Positions 16,395 through 25,985 of a DNA stretch of 64,000 nucleotides are shown here, piece after piece. Below the pieces are notes generated by a model. That model was not told the DNA's origin and made no database searches. It was given only the letters and a program-made list of their open reading frames with translations. The stretch's first letter is position 1. Each line of letters begins with the position of its first letter. The stretch covers positions 2,232,001 through 2,296,000 of the forward strand of contig NZ_CP139137.1 of the NCBI RefSeq assembly GCF_034047335.1, written 5' to 3'. Origin of the DNA: Chryseobacterium sp. JJR-5R (GTDB taxonomy: Bacteria > Bacteroidota > Bacteroidia > Flavobacteriales > Weeksellaceae). The translations under genes were made by a program, and so were the position numbers.

Positions 16395-18269
16395 TTAAAA
16401 ATCAGCATCTTCATTGGTGATTTTCACCCGGTATTCTATGCCGTCTATGGCTTTGGATATAATCTGGTTCCGGAGAATATTGGCCATGTTTTCCCAGTAC
16501 GCCCTTCCGTAAAAAGTATAATTCTGCGGAATGATTTCTACCTCAACAGTCCGGATGAATCCTTCTTTAGGCTTATTGCTGATCATGGTTCCCCGTTTTA
16601 CACGGACTTCTTTCAGTTCATCTTTCATCATCATCCTACAGTAATTCTTTACGTCCTCCAAAGAAATAATCTTATCCCTGGTGGTCAGTGCATATTTGTA
16701 AGCCTGAATACTGTCGGTTCCTCTCTGCTCTTCGGCTCCGCCAATGGTTTCGGAAAGAAGGACCAGGGTCTGTGATTTCAGCTGGTTAGACAATTCCGTC
16801 CCGGGACGCATATGGTTGGCCAATGTACTGTGGGTAATCCAGAAAGAAGCATAGGTATGGTCTGTTTTTTCCACCGGTTCCATGATCACATAATTCAGTT
16901 CCTGCTTAACACTTCTCCTCGCATTATTCACTTTCTGCACCATTGATTTCATCTTATCCGACATTTCGCTTAAGACCCCTTTCACATTATCCCTGTTCAG
17001 TAAAGAGAATGCTGCAATTTCATCCCTCGTCAGCTCAAGCACGTTGGCGATCATGTCTACGGCATTCCTGTTTGTGAAGCGTTCCATGCCTCCTTTTCTC
17101 ACGGTATAGAGGCCTTTTTTCAGGTCATCGGTCGGCGTAAAAGGTATTTCCGTATATTTCCTTCCTTCGCCGTCCTGCACTTCATCAACATACAAAAAAT
17201 ATTCGCCTTCATCGGTTACCAAGGGAATGTTGTTCCCCATGATGTCTAGGCTGTATTCTGTTTTTTTCCAGCCCCGGTTATAAATCGGGAATGCATTCAG
17301 CACAAAAGAGAAATTATCTAAAATCTCAGAGGAAAACTGAGGCGGAAAGTCTAAAGTAAGCCACAGATAGCGTTTTCCATCAATGTACTTCGTGATTTCT
17401 TCTTTATAATCTACAAAAGCAAGATTTTCCGGAAGCTTTCCGGGTTCTGAAAACAGGCGGTCAGACAGGCCCGTAATTTCTATGAATTTATGGCGGTAAA
17501 TGCTTTTTACATCTTCAATCAGCTTGTTCCGGATAGACTGTTCGTGGAACATCTGTTCATATCCGTCCTGCTGGTTACCGGTAAGATAAGTCAGCCCTTC
17601 CCTTACAAAGAGCGGATTTCCGTTGCTCGAAACCGTAATATACGGCAGCAGTTTATAAGTAAAGTCAAGATGCTCAAACGCGGGATTGGAGCAGTAAATG
17701 CTTACATACTTGGGAAATGTCTCATTGGAATATTTTGTAACATCAATGCCGATGGTCACTTTCCTGTAATCTTCCGGCCTTCCCTGAAACCTTGCAATCG
17801 GGATTTTATTCAGCCGCTCGTCTATGCTGTAGCAGGTATTTCCTACAAACATAATGGCAGTCTGTACATTATTGATTTTAACATTCCCTACCGGTGTAAA
17901 CGGGATATTGATCTGTTTGTCAGATTCCGCTTTGATGGTGGAAGTCATTTGCTTTCTGAAGAAAAACTCTGTGTGTTCCAGCAGGATTTCAGATGATTCA
18001 TAAGGCTGCGTGAAGGCAACGGCATGTGCGGGAACCGGATGGGTATAAATAGAAGGGGTAAGTAATTTCGCCAGTTTTTCTAAAATTCTGGCATTTACCG
18101 TCTGTATTTCGTTATTCGCTTTAAAAACTTCAGTGCTGAAGGCATCGATCAGCAGCTTCACAAAAGGATCCAGGGACTGCGGGCTTTTTAATCCCCATAC
18201 TTTGGTTGCGTTCTGAAGCATTCTTGCTTTTACGGATTCTTTGGAATAGATATTCTGGTCTAAGTTCAT
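16395..18269 (-). CDS. tssF: Type VI secretion baseplate subunit TssF (Bacteroidetes type)
   Basis: A 624-residue protein matching TssF of the Bacteroidetes T6SS (type iii). The N-terminus has the DPFVKLLIDAFSTEVFKANNEIQ helix, near the 'DPxVERLIE' pattern of TssF, followed by ARILEKLAKLLTP. The C-terminal part carries the conserved LEDVKNYCRMMMKDELKEV region. TssF forms wedges of the baseplate with TssE and TssG. It lies 25 bp downstream of tssE and ends at a terminator, so here the baseplate genes form a two-gene operon. No TssG, TssK, sheath, Hcp or ClpV gene is visible nearby. Confidence 0.75.
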   Translation of the reverse strand: MNLDQNIYSKESVKARMLQNATKVWGLKSPQSLDPFVKLLIDAFSTEVFKANNEIQTVNARILEKLAKLLTPSIYTHPVPAHAVAFTQPYESSEILLEHTEFFFRKQMTSTIKAESDKQINIPFTPVGNVKINNVQTAIMFVGNTCYSIDERLNKIPIARFQGRPEDYRKVTIGIDVTKYSNETFPKYVSIYCSNPAFEHLDFTYKLLPYITVSSNGNPLFVREGLTYLTGNQQDGYEQMFHEQSIRNKLIEDVKSIYRHKFIEITGLSDRLFSEPGKLPENLAFVDYKEEITKYIDGKRYLWLTLDFPPQFSSEILDNFSFVLNAFPIYNRGWKKTEYSLDIMGNNIPLVTDEGEYFLYVDEVQDGEGRKYTEIPFTPTDDLKKGLYTVRKGGMERFTNRNAVDMIANVLELTRDEIAAFSLLNRDNVKGVLSEMSDKMKSMVQKVNNARRSVKQELNYVIMEPVEKTDHTYASFWITHSTLANHMRPGTELSNQLKSQTLVLLSETIGGAEEQRGTDSIQAYKYALTTRDKIISLEDVKNYCRMMMKDELKEVRVKRGTMISNKPKEGFIRTVEVEIIPQNYTFYGRAYWENMANILRNQIISKAIDGIEYRVKITNEDADF

Positions 18270-18294
18270 AATTCTGGTTACCGTTTATAATCTT

Positions 18295-18735
18295 TTAGTC
18301 AATCGACATCGGGCTCAAAAACAATTCTGTGGAAAAGCTGAAACGCTCTCCCGTAGCTTCCATTTTTGCATTGACGGCTATTTTTACTTTTTTCTTGATT
18401 TCTGTATGTTCTTTAGTATCGTAGCTGTGCTCAACGATCTGGAGATGGGCATCAATCTGGGGCTGTACAATCCTCTGTTCATATTCCTGGATCTGCCTTT
18501 TTAAGCTTTTTATGAATACGTTTTCCCATACTGCACTGGTGATCCCGTTATCAAATTCCAAGCTCCAGACATCATTCCCATAGTTTTCATCATACCGGTT
18601 CTCTCCTTTTTTGGTTGTAATCAGCAGCATAATATTGTGGGCAATACTTTCGCCCATGTCACAGGTATCAATGCTTCCGCCTTCCGTCATAAGGGTTGAC
18701 GGCACAAATGGCATTCTGTAATTCGGTGTATCCAT
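18295..18735 (-). CDS. tssE: Type VI secretion baseplate subunit TssE (gp25-like)
   Basis: A 146-residue GPW/gp25-family protein. The hallmark region is SIAHNIMLLITTKKGENRYDENYGNDVWSLEF (residues 29-60), with the conserved 'R...YG...W' pattern of gp25 lysozyme-like baseplate proteins. The C-terminal strand FSFSTELFLSPMSID is also typical. In T6SS it joins the baseplate to the sheath. The ATG at 18735 gives the family length. An inverted repeat lies 30-45 bp upstream. Confidence 0.8.
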   Translation of the reverse strand: MDTPNYRMPFVPSTLMTEGGSIDTCDMGESIAHNIMLLITTKKGENRYDENYGNDVWSLEFDNGITSAVWENVFIKSLKRQIQEYEQRIVQPQIDAHLQIVEHSYDTKEHTEIKKKVKIAVNAKMEATGERFSFSTELFLSPMSID

Positions 18736-18764
18736 GATTCGGCTTCTTTATGGTTCATTTGTCA

Positions 18765-18780
18765 TTCGCACGTATGCGAA
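18765..18780. repeat. Inverted repeat upstream of tssE
   Basis: TTCGCA-CGTA-TGCGAA, a perfect 6+4+6 inverted repeat 30-45 bp before the tssE start. It could be an operator or a leader hairpin; no clear -7 box was found to decide between them. Confidence 0.45.
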
Positions 18781-18847
18781 AGAAATACCAATTTAAACAT
18801 TTTTTACGAGATACAATACAGGATGATCTTTTAAATTACCTTATAAA

Positions 18848-18884
18848 GTCCGGGGTTTTTAAACTTTGTTTAAAAACCCCGGAC
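18848..18884. terminator. Long perfect hairpin after the nuclease gene
   Basis: A 17-bp perfect stem (GTCCGGGGTTTTTAAAC and its complement) with a 3-base loop TTT. It lies 45 bp after the stop of the T9SS nuclease gene on the minus strand. It lacks a clean T-tract and is flanked by direct repeats ACCTTATAAA (about 18838 and 18890). Probably a terminator or transcript-end stabiliser. Confidence 0.6.
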
Positions 18885-18928
18885 CGAAACCTTATAAAAT
18901 TGTAAGGTTCTAATTATTGAAACTTTTT

Positions 18929-20791
18929 CTATTTCTTAATAAATTGATAAACCCGGTCATCCAGTTTCAGCAGGTAAGAGCCGGCCGGAATCTCCTGAAC
19001 CGGAATGCTTTTTTTGTTTTTGAAAGGCTGACTTTCACGGTAGATCAGCTTTCCGGAAAAATCCAGGATCTGTGCAGACCTTACATAATCAATCTTTCCG
19101 GTAACGAAAATATGGTCATGAACAGGGTTCGGATACAGCCTGAAGTCATTTCCTGATGAACTTACCTCACCTGCAGAAAGTGTTCCCAGATTCTGGCAGT
19201 AATTGCTTGCATAAGCATCCCATTCACTGATGTTGAATGTTGCTGACGGCTGATTAACCGCCGATTTCCTGTACAGGGAAACATTGCTTAAGACCGAAGA
19301 ATTATTTACACCTACCGTCCCGATGGCATCAACGGAAGTACCTTTATACCTCAGCTCCAGGTACTGGCTTCCCGAATAGGTCATCTGCGGAGCCGCCGTC
19401 ACGAATCTGGACTGATCAGTCGTATAGCAGGAAAAGTTTGAATTGGGATTCAGTACAACAAATGTTTCACTGTTCTGTACCACACCTTCCAGCTCATAAG
19501 GAGCCGGAAAATAATAATTGCTTCCGCTCGGAAGCTGAATGGACAGCCTGTATTCGCTTAAGTTCACAGGATGCCCTGTTTTATTGGTAATTTCCAGGCC
19601 TTTATTGTCCGCAGTTCCTTCTAAGTATTTGGAGATGAATAAATCTTTTGCATATGCATCCGTCATTAAAGTTGTTGCAGAAACCGTATTGCTGTCCGGA
19701 GACAGGAGATATCCGTTATTATAAGCCTTCACCGTGAAATCATACGTTGTGGAAGGCATTAGATGATCGATGCTTACCGAAGAATTTTTTGTTGAGGCTA
19801 CCAGAGTTCCGTTCTGGTAAACTTTATACCCGATAACATCATTACTTGTACTGGGAGCCCAGCTTAACGTGGTAAAATACGCACTGTTCTGAGTAACTGC
19901 AAGGTTAGACGGTGCCTGCGGTGGTGCTGTATCCGGAGCCTGTCCCCAGATGGCGGTTGCCCATGACGGATTGTCAATAAACGGATTCCTGTTTTTCTGC
20001 AACCCGTACACTGCATTGTTTCTGTCGATTTCACGCTGTGAAACAGGATCCTGCTGGTGCCATTGCAGAAGCATGGCGATATAAGCCGGATCAAAGGCCC
20101 TTTCTTCGGTTCCGTCCAGCGGATTGGTATCGGATGCGGGGTTTGCATTATTATTAAAATTAAAAGTACCCAGTTTTCCTTCATACCTTACGGCAAAGTA
20201 CAGCAGGCTTCTGGCTATATCACCTTTGAACTCATTAACCGGTTCATAGACACGTCCTGTATAGGCCACTCCCGGAATGGCACAGTTCCCGATCCTTGAA
20301 GAATTGGTAAACGTATAATAAATGGTAGAACCTACGGTTCCGTACGGGTAATTGCTCCTTAACTGATTAATCCTTGCATCGGTAGGCACCACGTAAAACA
20401 AATCTGAATACATCGGGTAATTGCTATAAAATGTACTCTGGGGCATCATATGCTCCCGGTTCCAGCCCAGGCCTTCCGCATTGGCACTCCCGATGATATC
20501 AGCGCTTGTGTATTCATAAGCATCCGGCCCTGCCGGGATTTCAGAATAAATATCCAGGAAAAAAGTGGTATTCGTGGAACCGTGGTCATAATACCGGTCA
20601 AGATCCGTCTGGTTGTAATAGTTATTCAGATCACCATAATGCCAGTTGATGTTTTTTGCAGAAATGATATCATGAAGTTTTGATTTCAATGAATATCCGG
20701 TGAGCCCTGCAGCCCCGGAATAATATCCTGCCGGCGCCTGGGCGGCAAAATGTGATGAGATAAAAAGTATAGGAAGTAGAATTTTTTTCAT
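18929..20791 (-). CDS. T9SS-secreted endonuclease I family protein
   Basis: A 620-residue secreted protein. Domain order: signal peptide (1-18, ending FAAQ), an endonuclease I (EndA/NucM-like, beta-beta-alpha metal) domain at about 25-275 with the catalytic motif GWNREHMMPQS, a fibronectin III domain at about 289-373, a lamin-tail-like domain at about 380-510, and a type A T9SS sorting domain (LYPNPVHDHIFV... ending LLKLDDRVYQFIKK). It is therefore exported by Sec and the type IX system, probably to degrade extracellular DNA for nutrients or biofilm turnover. Monocistronic. Confidence 0.9.
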   Translation of the reverse strand: MKKILLPILFISSHFAAQAPAGYYSGAAGLTGYSLKSKLHDIISAKNINWHYGDLNNYYNQTDLDRYYDHGSTNTTFFLDIYSEIPAGPDAYEYTSADIIGSANAEGLGWNREHMMPQSTFYSNYPMYSDLFYVVPTDARINQLRSNYPYGTVGSTIYYTFTNSSRIGNCAIPGVAYTGRVYEPVNEFKGDIARSLLYFAVRYEGKLGTFNFNNNANPASDTNPLDGTEERAFDPAYIAMLLQWHQQDPVSQREIDRNNAVYGLQKNRNPFIDNPSWATAIWGQAPDTAPPQAPSNLAVTQNSAYFTTLSWAPSTSNDVIGYKVYQNGTLVASTKNSSVSIDHLMPSTTYDFTVKAYNNGYLLSPDSNTVSATTLMTDAYAKDLFISKYLEGTADNKGLEITNKTGHPVNLSEYRLSIQLPSGSNYYFPAPYELEGVVQNSETFVVLNPNSNFSCYTTDQSRFVTAAPQMTYSGSQYLELRYKGTSVDAIGTVGVNNSSVLSNVSLYRKSAVNQPSATFNISEWDAYASNYCQNLGTLSAGEVSSSGNDFRLYPNPVHDHIFVTGKIDYVRSAQILDFSGKLIYRESQPFKNKKSIPVQEIPAGSYLLKLDDRVYQFIKK

Positions 20792-20930
20792 GCCTTAAAA
20801 TTAAAAGGCTAAAATAGTTAATTAATCAACTCGGATTTCTGAATTTTTTATTAAAAGATTATTAATTTTAAGAACACAAAAAGTTGAGTATTAATTTTTT
20901 GACTGTTAAATTTTATGGTCCAAATAATTT

Positions 20931-20962
20931 TTTTGGGCGTTCCGTCAATTTGGTTATCTTTG
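20931..20962 (+). promoter_or_regulatory. Promoter of the acyl-CoA dehydrogenase gene
   Basis: A textbook Bacteroidetes promoter: TTTTG (20931-20935), a 19-bp spacer, then TATCTTTG (20955-20962). The start codon is 19 bp further on. Confidence 0.8.
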
Positions 20963-20981
20963 GGAATTAACTATTATCTAT

Positions 20982-22121
20982 ATGAATACAGAGACTATTG
21001 ACAACATTAAAATGATAGCTGAAACAGCAAGGGAATTTGCTGAAAAGAATATCAGGCCTAATATTATGGAGTGGGATGAAAGCCAGACTTTCCCTAAAGA
21101 TTTATTTCATGAATTAGGAGAAATGGGTTTCATGGGAATTGTTATCCCTGAACAATACGGAGGTTCCGGTCTCGGTTATCACGAATATGTTACGATCCTG
21201 GATGAGATCTCTCAGGTAGATCCTTCAATCGGGCTTTCTATAGCGGCACACAATTCACTTTGCACCAACCATATTTATGAATTCGGAAACGAAGAGCAGA
21301 GAAACAAATGGCTTCCCCAGCTGGCTTCCGGTAAAGTAATCGGAGCATGGGGGCTTACTGAACACAATACTGGTTCTGATTCCGGAGGGATGTCTACCAC
21401 TGCCGTAAAGGATGGTGATGAATGGATTATCAACGGTGCTAAAAACTTCATTACCCATGCGATTTCCGGAGATATTGCCGTGGTTATGACAAGAACCGGT
21501 GAAATCGGAGCTAAGAATAACTCAACGGCTTTCGTTTTGGAAAAAGGGATGCCGGGTTTTTCTTCCGGTAAGAAAGAAAACAAACTGGGAATGAGGGCTT
21601 CGGAAACCGCAGAACTGATTTTTGACAATGTACGTGTTCCGGATGCTTACCGTTTGGGAGAAGTGGGAGAAGGTTTCAAACAGGCAATGAAAATCCTGGA
21701 TGGCGGCCGGATCTCTATCGCAGCTTTAAGCCTCGGAACAGCCAGAGGGGCCTATAAAGCAGCATTGAAATATGCTAAAGAAAGACACCAGTTCGGTAAA
21801 TCCATTTCGGAATTCCAGGCCGTGAACTTCATGCTGGCAGATATGGCAACTGAAATTGATGCTTCTGAATTGCTGATCCAGAGAGCGGCAACACTGAAAA
21901 ATGCCAAGCAGAAAATGACGAAAGAAGGTGCTATGGCTAAGTTATATGCTTCGGAAGCCTGTGTAAGGATCTCAAACAATGCAGTTCAGATCTTTGGCGG
22001 ATACGGATATACCAAAGATTTCCCTGCTGAAAAATTCTACAGAGATTCTAAACTTTGTACGATAGGAGAAGGAACTTCAGAAATCCAGAGACTGGTAATC
22101 GGAAGAGATATCACGAAATAA
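20982..22121 (+). CDS. Acyl-CoA dehydrogenase
   Basis: A 379-residue FAD flavoenzyme that oxidises acyl-CoA to the 2-enoyl-CoA. It has the standard three-domain layout. Visible motifs are WGLTEHNTGSD (about 124-134, FAD contact), ETAELIFDNVRVPD (207-220) and, near the C-terminus, QIFGGYGYTKDFPAEKFYRD and IGEGTSEIQRLVI, where the Glu of GEGTSE is the likely catalytic base, as in short-chain and branched-chain enzymes. Exact substrate length cannot be told. Single-gene unit with its own promoter and terminator. Confidence 0.92.
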   Translation: MNTETIDNIKMIAETAREFAEKNIRPNIMEWDESQTFPKDLFHELGEMGFMGIVIPEQYGGSGLGYHEYVTILDEISQVDPSIGLSIAAHNSLCTNHIYEFGNEEQRNKWLPQLASGKVIGAWGLTEHNTGSDSGGMSTTAVKDGDEWIINGAKNFITHAISGDIAVVMTRTGEIGAKNNSTAFVLEKGMPGFSSGKKENKLGMRASETAELIFDNVRVPDAYRLGEVGEGFKQAMKILDGGRISIAALSLGTARGAYKAALKYAKERHQFGKSISEFQAVNFMLADMATEIDASELLIQRAATLKNAKQKMTKEGAMAKLYASEACVRISNNAVQIFGGYGYTKDFPAEKFYRDSKLCTIGEGTSEIQRLVIGRDITK

Positions 22122-22158
22122 TATTTCAGAAAATTAGACTTATATCATTTAATAAGTG

Positions 22159-22190
22159 AATAGCATCCGTACATACGGATGCTATTTTAT
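22159..22190 (+). terminator. Terminator after the acyl-CoA dehydrogenase gene
   Basis: AATAGCATCCGTA and TACGGATGCTATT form a perfect 13-bp stem with loop CA (22159-22186), followed by T-rich sequence. Confidence 0.85.
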
Positions 22191-22334
22191 TTTTATGAGA
22201 AAATAAGACAGCAATAACATACCATGACCCGCATATCTTTTTATATAAAAACTCTAAAATTTTCTTAAAAAATTTGATATTTCATAAGCAATTTTTTATT
22301 AGATTTGATATTTCACAATCTAAAGAGAATTTAT

Positions 22335-25265
22335 ATGAAAAAACAATTATCCTTGATCGGGATGCTTTTTCTATCAGGCATTTCTTTCGCGCAGACCGAC
22401 CGCCTGTGGTCTGCAGATTCAAAAAAAACATCTTCAGAAGTTTTTGAAAATAAAAAAAATATCATAAACCCTAAAATTTACAGCCTGGATCTCAACCGCT
22501 TAAAAGCTGTTCTTGCAGAAGCACCAAAAAGATTGGGCGCAGGAGAAAAATCAGAGGTTGTTATTTCTTTTCCGAATGCTGAAGGAAGAATGGAAAACTT
22601 TAAAGTAAGGGAAAATTCCAATTTCGATCCTCAGCTGACTTCAAGATACCCGGACATCAAATCTTACATCGGAGAAGGTTTCGGGGACTCAAATTCTACC
22701 ATATATTTCAGCATCTCCCCGCTCGGGCTGTCATCCATGGAAATTTACGGTGATAAGTCTGCAGTTTTTATCGAGCCTTATGCCAAAGACCTCTCTACCT
22801 ATGTGGTTTATAAAAAATCAGATAAAAAAGATGATTTAAACACATTTGAATGTACCGTCATCGATGTTGCCCAAAAAGGCATTTCAAATATGAACAACCT
22901 GGCTGCAAGGCCGAACGCGGATGATGCAAGGCTGAGGACATTCAGGCTGGCATTATCATGCACGGGGGAATACACTTCCTATTTCGGAGGGACAAAAGCG
23001 AATGCACTGGCAGCCATGAACAATACGATGACGCGTGTAAATGGTGTTTTTGAAAAAGATTTTGCTGCAAGAATGGTCCTGATCGCCAACAATGATGCGG
23101 TGATTTATACCAATTCATCCACCGATCCTTATTCTGCTGCGGCCCAGATGGACAACTGGAACTCCCAATTGCAGTCTACCCTCACTTCGGTAATCGGTGA
23201 AGCCAATTATGATGTCGGGCACTTATTCGGAGCTTCCGGCGGCGGCGGAAATGCAGGATGCATCGGCTGTGTGTGCACCAACGGCTCTAAAGGAAGCGGG
23301 TATACTTCACCGTCAGACGGCATCCCTTCAGGCGATAATTTCGATATCGATTACGTAGCGCACGAATTGGGGCATCAGTTCGGCGGCAACCATACATTTT
23401 CAAATACCAATGAAGGGACCGGCGTGAACATGGAGCCGGGATCCGGATCAACCATCATGGGCTATGCGGGAATCACCGCCCAGGATGTACAGCCGCATTC
23501 GGATGCGTTCTTCCATGCCATCAGCATTCAGCAGATTACCAATAATATCAAAGCCAAAACCTGCCCGGTAAGCACCAGCACAGGAAATTCCATTCCTACA
23601 GCCAATGCCGGTTCAGATTACACCATCCCGAAAGGAACCCCTTTCATGTTAACCGGAACCGGAACGGATGCCAACGGTGATGCATTGACTTATATCTGGG
23701 AACAGATTGACAATGCTTCATCTTCACAGACGGGAACAGGTTCCGCAGCGAGTGCCACCAAGGCTTCCGGTCCTACTTTCAGATCCTGGACGCCAACGGC
23801 TTCTCCGGTACGTTATTTCCCGAGGATGGCTTCCGTTTTGGCAGGAAATACCACCACGGCAGGCTCTGAAATTACAGTTGAAGCTTTATCGAATGTAGCC
23901 AGAAACTACAATTTCAGATTCACTGTTCGGGACAACAGGGCGGGAGGTTCAGGAAACAATTCCGATGACGCCGTGATTACGGTAAACGGCACTGCCGGGC
24001 CTTTCAGTGTAAGTTCACAGAATTCGGCAACTACATTTTCCGGAGGAACTTCCCAAACCATTACCTGGAATGTGGCAGGCACCACTGCCAACGGTGTTAA
24101 TGCCGCCAATGTGGACATCTTATGGTCTGCTGATGCAGGGACGACCTGGACAACGCTTCTGGCAGGAACGCCAAACGACGGTTCCCAGGCAGTAACCATC
24201 CCGAATGCATCCACGACTACAGGAAGGATTATGGTAAAAGGTTCCAACCATATCTTCTTTGATGTCAACAACGCCAATATTACAGTAAATGCAGGCTCCG
24301 GGACTGTAGATGTTACAGCACCCACCGCTCCTGCCCTTTCAGCTTCCGGGACAACCTCCACAAGTACAAACCTTTCCTGGTCCGGCGCAACGGATGCCGT
24401 TGGCGTTACAGGATATGATGTGTATCAGGGCCCATCTTTGATCGGCTCTACTGCTTCAACAGCCTATACGGTGACCAGCTTAAGCCCGTCCACAACGTAC
24501 AGCTTTACGGTCAGGGCCAAAGATGCAGCCGGAAATGTTTCAGCGTCCAGTAATACAGTGAGCGTAACCACTTCTGCAGGAAATACGGTTTCTTATTGTG
24601 CTGCTTCAGCAACCAATACAGGCGACGAAAGAATCGGGAATGTAAGATTCGGAACGATTAACAATACTTCTTCGGGAACGGCAGGGTATGAAAACTTCAC
24701 TTCTGTTTCTACAAATGTTACCAGGGGAAGCGCGTATGCCATTTCTGTAACTCCTGTATGGACCTCAACGGTTTACAACGAAGCGTATGCGGTTTATATC
24801 GACTATAACGGAGACGGGGATTTTGCCGACAACGGAGAACTGGCCTGGTCAAAAACAGGATCTGCAACAACGCCTGCTACCGGATCGGTTACCATTCCTT
24901 CAACGGCAGCCGTGGGGACTACAAGAATGAGGGTAATGATGCAGTACAACTCGGTTCCTTCATCATCATGCGGTTCTTATACCTACGGGCAGGTGGAAGA
25001 TTATACTTTAAATATCGTTTCCTCAGGCAGAGGCGAAATATCTGTTCAGGATGTATTGACCGATGTGAAACTATATCCTAATCCTGCAAAAGATATCTTA
25101 CATATTTCAAATACGACAAATGAAGATTACAGAATCTTCGATATGGGTGGAAAACTAATTAATTCAGGAAAACTCGAAAGAGGATCGGTGAATGTAAGCA
25201 ACCTGATCAAAGGTGCTTATATGATCAGGATCGGAGAAATCTCCAAAAGATTCATTAAAAACTAA
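22335..25265 (+). CDS. T9SS-secreted reprolysin-like metalloprotease
   Basis: A 976-residue secreted protease. Order: signal peptide MKKQLSLIGMLFLSGISFAQ, a propeptide, a reprolysin (M12B-like) zinc domain with HELGHQFGGNH at residues 343-353 and a downstream Met-turn (IMGYAG), PKD/cadherin-like beta domains (about 430-650), a fibronectin III domain (about 665-755), a GEVED domain (about 770-900, with YIDYNGDGDFADNGELAW) and a type A T9SS sorting domain (LYPNPAKDILHI to the end). The ATG at 22335 starts the signal peptide. It is probably exported across the outer membrane and anchored or released to digest protein. Confidence 0.9.
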   Translation: MKKQLSLIGMLFLSGISFAQTDRLWSADSKKTSSEVFENKKNIINPKIYSLDLNRLKAVLAEAPKRLGAGEKSEVVISFPNAEGRMENFKVRENSNFDPQLTSRYPDIKSYIGEGFGDSNSTIYFSISPLGLSSMEIYGDKSAVFIEPYAKDLSTYVVYKKSDKKDDLNTFECTVIDVAQKGISNMNNLAARPNADDARLRTFRLALSCTGEYTSYFGGTKANALAAMNNTMTRVNGVFEKDFAARMVLIANNDAVIYTNSSTDPYSAAAQMDNWNSQLQSTLTSVIGEANYDVGHLFGASGGGGNAGCIGCVCTNGSKGSGYTSPSDGIPSGDNFDIDYVAHELGHQFGGNHTFSNTNEGTGVNMEPGSGSTIMGYAGITAQDVQPHSDAFFHAISIQQITNNIKAKTCPVSTSTGNSIPTANAGSDYTIPKGTPFMLTGTGTDANGDALTYIWEQIDNASSSQTGTGSAASATKASGPTFRSWTPTASPVRYFPRMASVLAGNTTTAGSEITVEALSNVARNYNFRFTVRDNRAGGSGNNSDDAVITVNGTAGPFSVSSQNSATTFSGGTSQTITWNVAGTTANGVNAANVDILWSADAGTTWTTLLAGTPNDGSQAVTIPNASTTTGRIMVKGSNHIFFDVNNANITVNAGSGTVDVTAPTAPALSASGTTSTSTNLSWSGATDAVGVTGYDVYQGPSLIGSTASTAYTVTSLSPSTTYSFTVRAKDAAGNVSASSNTVSVTTSAGNTVSYCAASATNTGDERIGNVRFGTINNTSSGTAGYENFTSVSTNVTRGSAYAISVTPVWTSTVYNEAYAVYIDYNGDGDFADNGELAWSKTGSATTPATGSVTIPSTAAVGTTRMRVMMQYNSVPSSSCGSYTYGQVEDYTLNIVSSGRGEISVQDVLTDVKLYPNPAKDILHISNTTNEDYRIFDMGGKLINSGKLERGSVNVSNLIKGAYMIRIGEISKRFIKN

Positions 25266-25290
25266 TCACCCGCTCAATTAACCATTAAGA

Positions 25291-25326
25291 AAAGGCTGTC
25301 CGGAAACAAAACGGATAGTCTTTTTT
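25291..25326 (+). terminator. Imperfect terminator after the metalloprotease gene
   Basis: AAGGCTGTCCG and CGGATAGTCTT pair with one bulged base on each side, followed by T6. Confidence 0.6.
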
Positions 25327-25489
25327 ATTACAAATGATCAATTATTTTCTTTATTAACTCATCAGTACCCTCATTTTGATGCTGCGCACGAAACATCTGA
25401 AACACCTCAGATTTAATTATAAACAGATTCCTTTCGTGTTCTTACTAAAAAACTAACCTCTAATTTTAGCTTCTGACTTCTAAAAATTT

Positions 25490-25497
25490 TATATTTG
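25490..25497 (+). promoter_or_regulatory. -7 box of the MazG-like operon
   Basis: TATATTTG fits TAnnTTTG and lies 19 bp before the ATG at 25517. No clear -33 TTTG was found at the expected spacing. Confidence 0.55.
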
Positions 25498-25516
25498 CTT
25501 TAAATAATAAATATTC

Positions 25517-25984
25517 ATGGATAAAATTGACAGTCTGAACCAGGTAGCAGAATTCCACACCACTTTTAAAGCGCCCATTTTGGAAACACCGCAGATTCCG
25601 TCCCCGGAAAGATGCAGCCTAAGAGTTGAGCTTTTACAGGAAGAATTAAATGAACTGAAACAGGCCATCGAAGATCAGGATATCGTAGAAATTGCCGATG
25701 CGTTATGTGATCTGCAGTATGTATTAAGCGGTGCGGTCCTGGAATTCGGCCTTGGCAGTAAATTTGCAGAACTGTTCAGCGAAGTTCAGCGTTCCAATAT
25801 GTCCAAAGCCTGCGACAATGAAGAACAGGCCCGGGAAACGGTTGAATTTTACAAAGCGAAGGAAGTTGATTCTTTTTATGAAAAATCAGGAGAAAAATAC
25901 AATGTATACCGAAATTCAGACCATAAAGTCCTGAAAAACAAGTATTATTCTCCCGCTGATTTAAAGACCATTATTGAAAAATAA
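25517..25984 (+). CDS. MazG-like nucleoside triphosphate pyrophosphohydrolase
   Basis: A 155-residue all-alpha NTP pyrophosphatase of the MazG/PRA-PH type. The metal-binding pattern is EELNEL (about 38-43) with EIADALCDLQYV (about 55-66), the ExxE...ExxD arrangement. Substrate could be a non-canonical nucleotide; the length and C-terminal extension (VYRNSDHKVLKNKYYSPADL) are typical of a Bacteroidetes subfamily. The his operon in this window already carries HisE, so a role in histidine synthesis is not needed. It overlaps nothing but lies 1 bp from the next gene. Confidence 0.75.
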   Translation: MDKIDSLNQVAEFHTTFKAPILETPQIPSPERCSLRVELLQEELNELKQAIEDQDIVEIADALCDLQYVLSGAVLEFGLGSKFAELFSEVQRSNMSKACDNEEQARETVEFYKAKEVDSFYEKSGEKYNVYRNSDHKVLKNKYYSPADLKTIIEK

Positions 25985-25985
25985 T

